From the NCBI GenBank assembly GCA_002197995.1, contig NGZR01000005.1, positions 4,216,001 through 4,280,000 on the forward strand: 64,000 nt of DNA, written 5' to 3'. Made by a program: the position numbers and the translations under genes. Shown in pieces: positions 32,851 through 42,229 of this stretch; position 1 is the first letter of the stretch, and each line of letters begins with the position of its first letter. This stretch comes from Gaeumannomyces sp. JS-464 (taxonomy: Eukaryota; Ascomycota; Sordariomycetes; Magnaporthales; Magnaporthaceae). The notes under the pieces are model-generated. The model was not told the DNA's origin, ran no database searches, and saw nothing but the letters and a program-made list of their open reading frames with translations.

Positions 32851-34248
32851 CTATACCCTGCTAGACATTATTACAGACAACCTCAAACACAAGTCCAATA
32901 TGGATAGATGCTCGTTAGCACCGTCAACCAGCGCTTGTCAATCTCCGAGAATTACTATTGACATCCGCGTTCTTCTGAATATCTGGGATCTCCTCGTCAT
33001 ACATAATGGCTTGGAAGAGCTATGATTTTGAAGAAATGGGTGTCAGCACCGGTTTCTATCAGTATCGCAGAGGGAAAACGCAGGCTCATACCTGAGTGAC
33101 GACCTGAGTGGCACTCCATCCATCCGCGACCATGTCCTCGACAACCTTGGCGACTGATTGATATGTCTGCCCACTGCCACGAGGTCTCATGGCCTCAACG
33201 AGGCTGTCGATTGTCGTAGCCGGGATCACGCCTGCGATATCCTCGACAATCTGTGCAGTCACAGGCTTTGAGTCGACGTCCATCTTGTCCTGCTCGCCTT
33301 CACCAGATGCACGGCCCGCTCCGACCAATCGTGCGGCGCTCTGAAGAAAGGTTATAGCCTTTCTCAGATCGCCTTCGCTGCTCTTGATGAGCGCATCGAC
33401 GGCACCCTGCTCAAGTGCGACCCCCTCCTTCTCGGCGATATGTTCGAGGCGTGATTTGGCGTTGCCTTGGTCGAGGCTCTTGAACCTGAACTTGCTGCAA
33501 CGGGAGGCCAGTGGGTCGATGATACGGGTGACGTAGTTGCAGATGAGGCAGAAGCGGGTGATTTTGCTATAGGTCTCCATGGTACGGCGCAGGGCGCTCT
33601 GAGCATCCTGGGTCATGGAGTCGGCCTCATCGAGGATGATGATCTTGAAGGGCGGGCATGGGTACTTGGCTCTGTCATAGCCGGGCGGTGGGTTCGTAAG
33701 CTGCATTCGCGCAAAGTCCTTCACCTTCTCCCGCACAATCGAGATTCCGCGCTCGTCCGAGGCGTTGAGTTCCAGGACACGCGACCTCATCAGCTCCGGG
33801 CCGAAGAGCTCTTTGGCGAGCGCGAGCACTGTAGATGTCTTTCCTGTTCCGGGAGGGCCGTAAAACAGCATGTGAGGGAGCTACGGCGAATGTCAGCATC
33901 GCAACACTGGAAGGCCGCGTATGGGCAGAGTGCCGACGTGGACGGGCAACGACACGGACATTGGAGGCTTGTAGGGTGCGCTGGAGCACCGTTACGGTGT
34001 GGTCCTGAGCGGTGACATCGCTGAGGGTCTTCGGGCGACTACGAACGAGAGCAGCGAAGGTCAGTTCCAGCTAAATAGTATTTGGTGAGCGGTGCGACAG
34101 CCCCTTGCCCGCTCGCGTTTTGTGCATACTATTTCTCAACCCAAGGCTGGGTTCGTGTGGCTTCTGGGTTCTGCTTTTCCTGCTTGGCTGACACGGCGCC
34201 GTTCGCCGCAGCCTGCTTTCTTGCCTTGATATCAAAAAAGCTTGCCAT
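32851..34248 (-). CDS. rfc2: replication factor C subunit 2 (RFC2 / human RFC4-type)
   Basis: Four exons: 34248-34130, 34038-33960, 33880-33092 and 33019-32851, about 385 residues. Introns of 91, 79 and 72 bases join [33 protein letters not shown] and [18 protein letters not shown]; the second donor is the unusual GTCCGT. Walker A is GPPGTGKTS, Walker B is IIILDEAD, and the SRC motif with the trans-acting Arg is SRCSKFRF. The sequence [20 protein letters not shown] marks the RFC2/RFC4 branch of the clamp loader. Together with other small subunits it loads PCNA. The last exon has at least two frame breaks (about 32934-32960): DKR and [14 protein letters not shown] lie in different frames. The stop at 32851-32853 follows in the last frame. 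Confidence 0.93.
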
Positions 34249-35187
34249 TGTGCATCAAGATAGGACGGAAGACCCCATTAGATGGCTAGATGCGACTTTC
34301 TCGTAGTTCTGGAGCGTGTCTGCAGGGTGTTTGCGGCCTGGAGGTTGGGTGGTTCCAAGTCGAGAGGCATGGAAGCGGGAAGACAGTGATTTCACGGGCA
34401 AGTAATCAAGAGCACTTAACGCGTCGCGTCTGGGCGCTCGCTCGCGGACGCAACTCCAGGCCCCCACAGCCCCGTCGGTTTGGTGGCCTGTGCTCCATTC
34501 GTCCCCAGGAGGCGTGGAGCAATCCGGCCCCTGCCAGACCGACGTCGATAACCGTGCCTTGCGTGCCTTTCACACGGTCCTCGTTCTGCCTGACCCCTCC
34601 AAGCCCGGGCAACCTCACCTAGCACCCGAGGTAGCGCAAGCCCAGCCAACGCCACCGATCGGACTCCTGCTGTGCGGGCTGCTACCTAGGTGCTCCGAGC
34701 TCCCACAGGCGTGCCAGCGCAGTCGCTGCCTGTGGGTTGAATGCATAGCACCAGATGTCGATACAGCATGCGGAGCAGCAGGCCCTCACATATGCAACCC
34801 CACCACTGCCCCTGCCACGGGTTGTGTGCATGCTGTGCTTTCGTCCAGTCCCCGTGTCCCCCCACTTCCGTCACAAACCACGAGAACCTTCCTAACCAAC
34901 CTAACCTCCCTTTAACTTCCCGTTCGCGCATAACCGCTGTGCTGGCCCACCGTCCAAGCTAAGCGTGCTGTTTCCCACTAGAGGTCCCCGCAGGGACTGG
35001 AAGGCCAGCCCGCCGCCCGCCAACACGCATAGCCGCCGCCGTCGGACTACCATCCATCTCCAACCGCCCTGGGCCTCCTCACATGCCCAACTCGAAAGCG
35101 CGGAGATCCGGCAACGTCGACTTCAGCTTCGGCCAGGACTGAGCCGGTTAGATTCTGCAAGCTGAGAACCCCACCCCCGGCGCAACA
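34249..35187. other. divergent promoter region, rfc2 / E2 gene
   Basis: 939 bases between start codons; C-rich on the plus strand close to the E2 start. Short open frames here lack protein-like character. No specific site claimed. Confidence 0.55.
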
Positions 35188-37106
35188 ATGGCAGACCAGT
35201 CTATCATCCGGATCACCAAGGTGAGTGAGGGGCCCTCGTACCTAGAGCCAGATAGGCGTTTGCGCCTGTGTTTCCCAATGCGCACGAATGTTGGCACTCC
35301 TGAGAACTAACCCGCACCCCGTCGGGCCTTGTCTTACAGGAGTTGAGTGAGATCCAGAAGAACTCGGATTTGTGTAAGAGCGCCCTCGTCGCTGTGCTCC
35401 TCCATGGCACGCGTCGTGGCATTCTTGTCTGCTGAAGACTGACACCTGGACGTCGACATAGCGCTCGCCGTCGCCTGCAGGGATGTCGATGTCAGGAACG
35501 TGAAGGCCATGATTATTGGTCCCACGAGACACCCTACGAGTTTGGATTCTTCGAGGTACGTCCGCGCTGCCACCCATGACCATGGAAATGGCCGAGATCC
35601 CAGTCCATATCCAAGCCTTTTGCTGACCGGCCTTGCAGTTCACGTTCAGGTTTGGCAAAGGTCAGCGACCCCGGGCACCTCCTCTACTACATTCACCTCG
35701 CCAGGTGGTTGCGCACGCGGCTGTACCTAACGCGCTCGTGGCCGTGATGCATAGACTATCCTCGCAAATCGCCCGCCGTGACAGCGATAACAACCAACGG
35801 AGGACGCACTCGCTTCAACCCCAACATCTATGCTGCTGGCAAAGTCTGCCTGTAAGTGACCGTCCGGCGCATCCCCTCGTATCTCACATCGGTGACTGAC
35901 CAGACGCAGATCCATTCTAGGGTAATCGACCTCCAAACGCCGTCCCTCGATTTGTCCACCAATACTGACGTTTGTATAGCACATGGCGAGGCGACCGGGC
36001 GAGGAGTGGTCAGCGCGCTCAGGGGCTTGAGTCGATATTGTTGTCGATTCAAAGCTTAATGTCTTCAAACCCGTATGAGAACGAGCGGGATTCGAGGATG
36101 CCAACGAGCCTTCGGATAAGAAGAATCAGAAGGATTACGTGCAGAAGGTTACTTGCCGCCCATTCCCAACTACCCTGGCTTTGGTGACAACTACTTCTGA
36201 TAAGGTGGTAGATAGCTGACTTCAACCCGCGTGCCAGATCCGCCACGAGACCTTGCGCATCAGCGTCATCCAGAGGCTAGAGGAGTACCTAGGCATACAG
36301 GCAGATGGATCCATCCCGCCGCCCGTGGCCGTCGACAAGGAGGAGGAGGACATGGATCTTGAGGAAATAGACGACCCGAACGTCCCATTCGAGCCATTCA
36401 AGGACCTGTGCAAACGCCGGTTCCTGTGGTACTACGACTCGTACCTCAACAGCATCCAGAAGGCGAAGGAGGAAGTCAAGGACGGCCAGGCATTCGCGAG
36501 GATGCCTTTCGAAGGCTCGCACAACTCCATGGAGGGGAAGTTCAACTACTCGGAGAGAGGAGGCTGAGGAACATCAAACAGGCCCTTGATGCTGAGGCCC
36601 TGGGCTGGGCCGCCGAAGGTCTTACCCCCAAAGCCAAGGACTCCACGGTGGCCGTCAACCTGCAGCGCCAGTTCGAGCAAATTGTCGAGAACTTCAAGCG
36701 CAACGACATCCCGCACAACCTGGAACTTGACGAGAAGAACCCATTCGTCTGGGTGCTGACCTATTTCGGAGCCCCCATGACGAATCTCGACGGCGGTCTA
36801 TTCCGCATCACCATTCGATTCAGCCCCCGATTTCCCGAGGAGCAGCCGCGGGTCAACTTTGAGACCCGCATCTTTCATCACAGGATCGCGGCCGACGGGA
36901 CCGCCTGCTACTTCGCCCCGGTGACTCGCCGAGAGGACATTAAGTCGCACATCGATGCCATCATCGAGGCACTGGAGGAGGAGCCGCCGTACGATCCCAG
37001 AACGCTAATCAACCCCGAGGCGTTCAAGCTTTACTGGGGTTCGGCTGAAGACCGGAAGATGTACAATCGGCGTCTGCGGCGGTCGGTGCAGCAATCTCTG
37101 GAGTGA
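35188..37106 (+). CDS. UBE2Z-like ubiquitin-conjugating enzyme with second C-terminal E2 fold
   Basis: Eight exons: 35188-35220, 35340-35373, 35462-35555, 35639-35660, 35755-35851, 35910-35921, 35980-36147 and 36238-37106, about 443 residues. Residues about 1-150 form an E2 with the active-site segment NPNIYAAGKVCLSILGTW; the Cys is the predicted nucleophile. The part after it (IRHETLRISVIQRLEEYLG to the GKFNYSELE region) matches the C-terminal extension of UBE2Z. Residues about 250-410 form another UBC fold (NPFVWVLTYFGAPMTNLDGG, PRVNFETRIFHHRIAADGTA) with its own Cys in GTACYFAP. Exon 6 is only 12 bases. Frame breaks at 35521-35523, 35995, 36013-36019, 36085 and 36553 are bridged by the conserved sequence. 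A GTGAGT at the end could be one more donor, extending the tail by a few codons; I kept the stop at 37106. Confidence 0.87.
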
Positions 37107-37982
37107 GTACAACTTCCCTCGTGACCCTGGTTTCACGGCTATACAGGGGTCGACATTCTCGGCACCGATTTTCTGGCGTCTCCTCTGTGTACATAACATC
37201 ATCTAACAGTACAACTAGGGACATCTGATTCGTCTCATGGATGCCACCGCTACCACCTACTACTGCCGCCATGACGGCCGTCTGCCCCAGTCACTTCTAC
37301 CTTTGTATGGCCTGCGTCACTCTTCTTTCTTATCATTACTTCTTTTCGTGTAATCTTCTCGGCACCGTCACGGCGTTCGCGTTACAGGCTGGCTGGGTTT
37401 TGGCCGGACATACCAGGTAATTGCAGAAATATTTATGCCAACAGGCATCATGTGCGTTCTTTATTTTTTATTTTTTATTTTTTATCTCTTTCTTTGCGCC
37501 TCAGCTATCGCGTTTAACCAAGAAATGCGCCTGCTAGGTCGCTGGAGGAGAGGAGGTTATGCACCTTTGTGGGGCTGTGCGCTCGCTACGCTAGACTCTT
37601 GCTGCCTGCCAGACCCTCCTCCCTTCAACCGTCAATCAATCACAGAGCATGCTTTCAAACACATGGGCGAAACTCAAACGCTGATACAGAGCATGGAGCG
37701 GAAGAAAACGACATGGGATAATAAGCGCAATGGATGGCACATATAGACGCTGCGTTGCTGACTCTCTCGGCTGGCCTGTAATCAAGGCAGGCAGGGGAAG
37801 TTCTTCCTTTGGGAGACATCCTTGGGCAGATGACAAGGCGAATAAGTGCCTTGGGTCCTCTAAAGCTCTCCAAACGCGCAACTAGGAATGAATTATTCGT
37901 CGCTGCGCACTCTAGCTGCCGCTAGAATATCCATTCCCTATCTGTCCGCCGGACTTGGTGACTGGTCGGGCTGCATTTTCTG
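37107..37982. other. convergent 3' region
   Basis: 876 bases with no supported gene, between the E2 gene and the minus-strand orphan. Contains a TTTTTATTTTTT-type T-rich tract at about 37456-37485. Confidence 0.6.
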
Positions 37983-39146
37983 TCAAGTTGGAGGTTTTGA
38001 TTTCTTGGGCTTCTTGTCCAACCTGTCGCGGCCAGGCGTGTACGGCGAGGCAACTCCGACGAGCCTTTGTGCTTGCTGTGGGCCTCCGGGCTGTTGCCGC
38101 TGGTCACCCTTGAACTCGTACACGCTCCCAGGACCGACTACTCGAGGTGTTCCCAGGTCCGGTCTTGTCAGCTGCTCATTATGTAGCTTCTCTAGTGACT
38201 CTCCCACGACCGCGTACTGCGCCCAATTAATAGGGGGGCAGCGGACAACGTTTTGCCGTTGTGGCAGCTCACGCCAGGGCGGCTGCAGCGGCTTGGTATC
38301 CTTATTTTTCCTCTTCTTCTCCTTCTTGGTGCCGGAGTCGGTCTCCATGCTGATATGATCCCCGCTGTCACTACTCTCACCGGTAGCAGGCTGTTTTCCC
38401 TTGCCTACATCGCTCGAGGCGGGATGATTGGCATGCTCCGCGCCGCCATCCTCTGAGGAATCGGAGTCGGAGCTATCGTCCCCGCTCGTGCCAAAAAGCG
38501 TCGGCGCGGCAGGCGCTGTGCTTACGCGGCCCTCGGCGAGGTCGCGCAAGAAGGCGTCTGGGTCCTCGAGCGCCGCGGCCTTTGCGCGGCTCAGGCGGGC
38601 GACGTCGGCGGCGGCGCGGGCGCGCTGGATCTGCAGCACCGAGATGGCGCTCTTGAGGGCCAGCACGTCCGGGTTCGCGTCGAAGTCGAGCGGCAGCGGC
38701 GGGGGCGGGGCGTCGAGCGCGCCCGCGGCCTGCGCGGGCTGGGACGAGTGGGTGAGAGCGACGCGGTTGGCGGCGAAGAAGGTGATGGCAGACGGCGAGG
38801 GGTCGGCCGTGTAGTGGGTGCTGCTGCCCGAGGTCGTCGGCACGGGGATCGCAGGCCCGGACGACGACGAGGAGGACCCGGCCAGGTGCGCGGCGCGCAG
38901 AGTTGGGGTTATCGGGCTGACCGGGGGCGGGGGCGGGGATGCCGGGCGAGTGTGGGTGGCGCCTCCGCCCGACGAGCCCTGGCCCCAGTTGCCGCTGCGA
39001 TGGGCGCCGACGTCGCTGAGGGCTGCCCTGGGCCCACGGCTGGGCCGCTGTTTGATGCCGCTGTCGGTGTGCTGCCGGTCGCGATACTCAGAGTAGGGTT
39101 GGTTGTGCCAGAGAGCGGGTTGCCGTGGAGTCGGGTGTTGAAACAA
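37983..39146 (-). CDS. conserved fungal low-complexity protein with C-terminal INWAQYAVVGESL motif; start unresolved
   Basis: A 387-codon frame. I do not recognise a characterised family. The N-terminal half is Ser/Pro/Ala-rich and probably disordered. A helical element near residues 155-200 (LALKSAISVLQIQRARAAA, then LSRAKAAALEDPDAFLRDL) looks conserved. A Lys-rich stretch (TKKEKKRKNKDTK) is a possible nuclear signal. The C-terminal motif QNVVRCPPINWAQYAVVGES followed by LEKLHNEQLTRPDLGTPR is the best candidate for a real domain. No in-frame ATG precedes the conserved part: the frame opens with TTG at 39146 after a stop. The start must lie in an upstream exon, or in the overlapping frame that begins with an ATG further up (towards 39229), joined by a splice or a sequence error. 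Confidence 0.6.
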   Translation of the reverse strand: MFQHPTPRQPALWHNQPYSEYRDRQHTDSGIKQRPSRGPRAALSDVGAHRSGNWGQGSSGGGATHTRPASPPPPPVSPITPTLRAAHLAGSSSSSSGPAIPVPTTSGSSTHYTADPSPSAITFFAANRVALTHSSQPAQAAGALDAPPPPLPLDFDANPDVLALKSAISVLQIQRARAAADVARLSRAKAAALEDPDAFLRDLAEGRVSTAPAAPTLFGTSGDDSSDSDSSEDGGAEHANHPASSDVGKGKQPATGESSDSGDHISMETDSGTKKEKKRKNKDTKPLQPPWRELPQRQNVVRCPPINWAQYAVVGESLEKLHNEQLTRPDLGTPRVVGPGSVYEFKGDQRQQPGGPQQAQRLVGVASPYTPGRDRLDKKPKKSKPPT

Positions 39147-40345
39147 ACACCATTAGAATAGCGAAGAATCCCGGCATCAAATCCCATCATGGATGCGACT
39201 CCACCTCTGGCGGTTGCGCTCCAAGGCACCAGCCAGTCTATGACACAGTGCGAGATCTATCGACCCGTCATTATCCTGGCTTGATCGCTGGGATCCCTAG
39301 CACACAATTTAGGTGGGCCCCATATACCATACACAGTGCCACACCAGGAATGCACGGAAAGGTCCCGCCTGGGTTGGTCTGAGAACGTCGTCTTCAATAA
39401 AGACGGGATCCATCATGTGGCCAGACCAATCCTGCGACGCCATGCAGCGCGCTTCATGTTCAACATCGCAGCTTCCTACTTTACATTCATGAATCACCTA
39501 GGTAGGTGCTTTTCCGATATAGCCTTCTTCTCAGTGGATGGCGTTGAGTCCGTCGACGCACTCAGCCTAGTGCCCGACCCGACGTTGTGCCGGAATCCCT
39601 CCCATCACCACCTTTTCTCTTTGACCCCCTTTGGCGGGACTACCGCGACCTAAGCTATCGCGACTACCTTGGCACCTTCCCCAAATAACGGCTGTTAGCA
39701 TCATCTGCACGGGCAATTTGACCAATGACCTACAGACAGCAACAAAATTGGATGGAGGTCAAAGGGCCTAGTTATGCACCAGGGGAGATAGCCCAGGAAT
39801 ACGGCGTTGTGCATGGGGAAACCACCGTTTGTTATAGCTGGAACATGGCATCAACCATGGCATTCCTCCATTCCCATTGCATCCTGACCGCTCTTTTCAG
39901 CACGCCAGCCACGGCAGGGCGTGCGCCAACACCACCAAAAACATGGCAGTCGCAGCAGCCACCAGCCAGCCATGCTATTCTAGAACTCATCGCTCTCCCA
40001 TGCCAAGAGCTAAACTCCAAACACACCCTCTCGGCTGCGAAACCACCACTCACACGACCTCATTCGCCCTCCCAGTCCTGGCTTCCACTAGTTCGCCCCG
40101 GGTGAGACCTCTAGCATGCCTTGGCAACAAGGCCTGTGGGACTTCAGCCCAGCACGTCGCCCAAAAAATGGTTGGCAGTTCTAAGTCCTGACCCCGACGT
40201 TTTATTGGCTGAATTAGGTGGTTGACCCATAAATATCCTACTTTTCGCCTGGAGCAAGCTGCCAACGATTTTTGGGCAACGTGCCCAGCTTGCGTGTCGA
40301 AGCGACGAGGCTCGGCAGCCTTGCTGATCTGACTTGAATGAGTCC

Positions 40346-40400
<55 letters not shown>

Positions 40401-40718
40401 CCCTCTATCTTCACGGATGTCCCCACCCTGTCGATCTTTGCCTTGCGACCTACCCGGTACTTTTATTACAGCTTGCCGTATCTTTATTATTATTATTTTT
40501 TTATACCACGGCAGCGCCCTCACCGACACATCTCGTTGCAACGTAGTCCGCAAGCCTAGTAATATCCCAGGCAAACACTGTGGACCCCCTTAGCGCCCTC
40601 TGTGCTCCTATCACGCAAAGGAGCACGGCTCCCTTGCCGGCTGCGTAAAACAGGGTAGAGGAACGAACACAAGGGGACCAGAAAGGAAAAACGGACGCGG
40701 CCCGTTTCCTCACAAGCA
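39147..40718. other. gene-poor intergenic region with poly-C
   Basis: About 1.57 kb without a supported gene apart from a possible N-terminal exon of the minus-strand orphan at 39147-39229. It carries ACCTAGGTAGGT at 39496-39507 and the 52-base C run at 40348-40399. Open frames across the C run are compositional artefacts. Confidence 0.55.
40348..40399. repeat. 52-base C homopolymer
   Basis: An uninterrupted run of 52 C on the plus strand (G on the minus strand), by far the longest homopolymer in the window. It lies in a gene-poor intergenic stretch, followed by ordinary sequence and a TTATTATTATT tract near 40482-40502. Confidence 0.9.
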
Positions 40719-41195
40719 ATGAATGACGCGCCGTGTTTGGAATCGACACACTCGGGGTCTGGCGGTGCCGATGAGGGGTCGAAAGCCAAGGCAAGCGGGC
40801 GGACTGGACGGGTGCGGGTACTGTCTCAGCTCAAGAGCTGGATCGCAGTCAGTGAACCATCTGCCCAGGCGTTCAAACAACACCAAAAGGAATCATACAG
40901 CAGAGCCGGCATCAGTCGAGACGACCCAACAGCGAGGGCCAAACTGCGGGCTCCGGCAGGCAGCATTCCAGAGGACGCGATCAAGCCTTCTGGTAAAGGC
41001 CCGGATCCCGAGGACGTCGCGAGGACCAAGGCAGCACAGACTCGAGCTCTAAAACAGGCCTGCAGCGGCGTTTCTGCAGGATCACGGGCTCCTCAGACCT
41101 ACTCGTCCCACTCGTCCCACTCGTCCTCGTCCTTTGATTCCACCACAAGCGCCGAGCTGTCTACTTCGTTCGGCACGGCTGGGAGCAGCGGATGA
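40719..41195 (+). CDS. small orphan protein, SWIAVSEPSAQAFKQH-type, Ser-rich tail
   Basis: An open frame of 158 codons; the ATG at 40719 is not secure. From about residue 36 the sequence looks like a real polypeptide: LSQLKSWIAVSEPSAQAFKQ, then ESYSRAGISRDDPTARAKLR and APAGSIPEDAIKPSGKGPDP. The tail is Ser-rich (SSHSSHSSSSFDSTTSAELS). An acceptor-like sequence (CTGTCTCAG) directly precedes the conserved core, so the true N-terminus may come from an upstream exon. I recall similar short orphan proteins in other filamentous ascomycetes, with no known function, but cannot verify this here. No signal peptide or membrane helix. It may equally be a non-coding open frame. Confidence 0.4.
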   Translation: MNDAPCLESTHSGSGGADEGSKAKASGRTGRVRVLSQLKSWIAVSEPSAQAFKQHQKESYSRAGISRDDPTARAKLRAPAGSIPEDAIKPSGKGPDPEDVARTKAAQTRALKQACSGVSAGSRAPQTYSSHSSHSSSSFDSTTSAELSTSFGTAGSSG

Positions 41196-42229
41196 TGCGC
41201 GTTCGCGGATTGCTAGAGGTAGCGCGATTTGCGAAGACGGCCACCCAACCTTATCGATCACTGGCGTCCGGCGCCAGGCTAGCTCCTTGCTGCGTATGGA
41301 TGTGATTGGGCGGAGCCAGGAAGATATATCCTGAGCACAGGTGAAAGGGATCTTGATTGCCTGGGCAGTCCGCATTTCCTTGTTGGCTACTCCGACAAGA
41401 GAAAAGTAGGGCAGGCGAGGTTAATTCTGAAGGCATGGAAGTATTTACGCCAAGACGGATTGGCCGGCTTCTGTCAGTTACGGTCGGGTATCTATGGCCT
41501 GGACTAAATCCCGTATTCTGTATCATCAATCTGTCGTCTCGGGCTTTGGGTGCGTTGGGTGAAGATATAATGTGTGTGTATTCTTTGTCATCTGACGGTC
41601 CATGTCTGTGTCGTCTGGCTGAGCGAAGCAAACGGAAAGGGACTATCAGAATGGACAAAAGCTCTCGTCATTCAAACATAATTCGTCGGGTACAACCTGG
41701 TAAATCCCATCAGAGGGCTGGGAGATTAGGTACGGCGAAGAAAAGACTTGGCCAGCTGTGGTCATGGAATACTGTGCAGCTATCTTCTTTGTGCCAACTC
41801 GCACAAAGAAGATAGCTCGAGCACCTAGGTACCCCATACCGATGGCTGGGGCCGCCAAAAGTTGGGCACCGTGATGCTACCCTGGCCAATCACAGAGCCC
41901 GCTCTAACCTGAAAGAGGAAACCAACTAGATGGTTCTCGCCATCCATCGTCAATGACGTAATTGAACGAGAGCCCAAGACTAGCAGCAAATAGATATCAA
42001 AACAGCCTCCCATCCCTCTTCATTGCACCCCCCGACTTGAAGCACTGACTCTCCCCTCCAGCCGGGCAAAGTGCTTGGAAATGCCCACTTCGCGCGACGA
42101 CGCGAACAAATCGTCCGAGCCATTGATCTAACCTACGGGACGGCGCTCGCGCTCGGAATCACGGGAACCCAGAGCCGGATCTGGCTAGGAACCTGACTCT
42201 CCCGCGGACCCTTCCGCTCGCCCATCAAG
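41196..42229. other. upstream region of the DUF2417 gene
   Basis: 1034 bases with no supported gene. ACCTAGGTACC lies at 41823-41833, beside an inverted repeat in which AAGAAGATAGCT and AGCTATCTTCTT face each other (about 41778-41817). Confidence 0.5.

Noticed and set aside
39725..40105. 126-codon plus-strand open frame in the gene-poor region
   Set aside because: No domain, biased composition, no splice or start evidence; treated as chance.
40050..40574. Minus-strand open frame with a long poly-Gly run across the C tract
   Set aside because: It exists only because a G homopolymer has no stops; no protein-like flanks and no start context.
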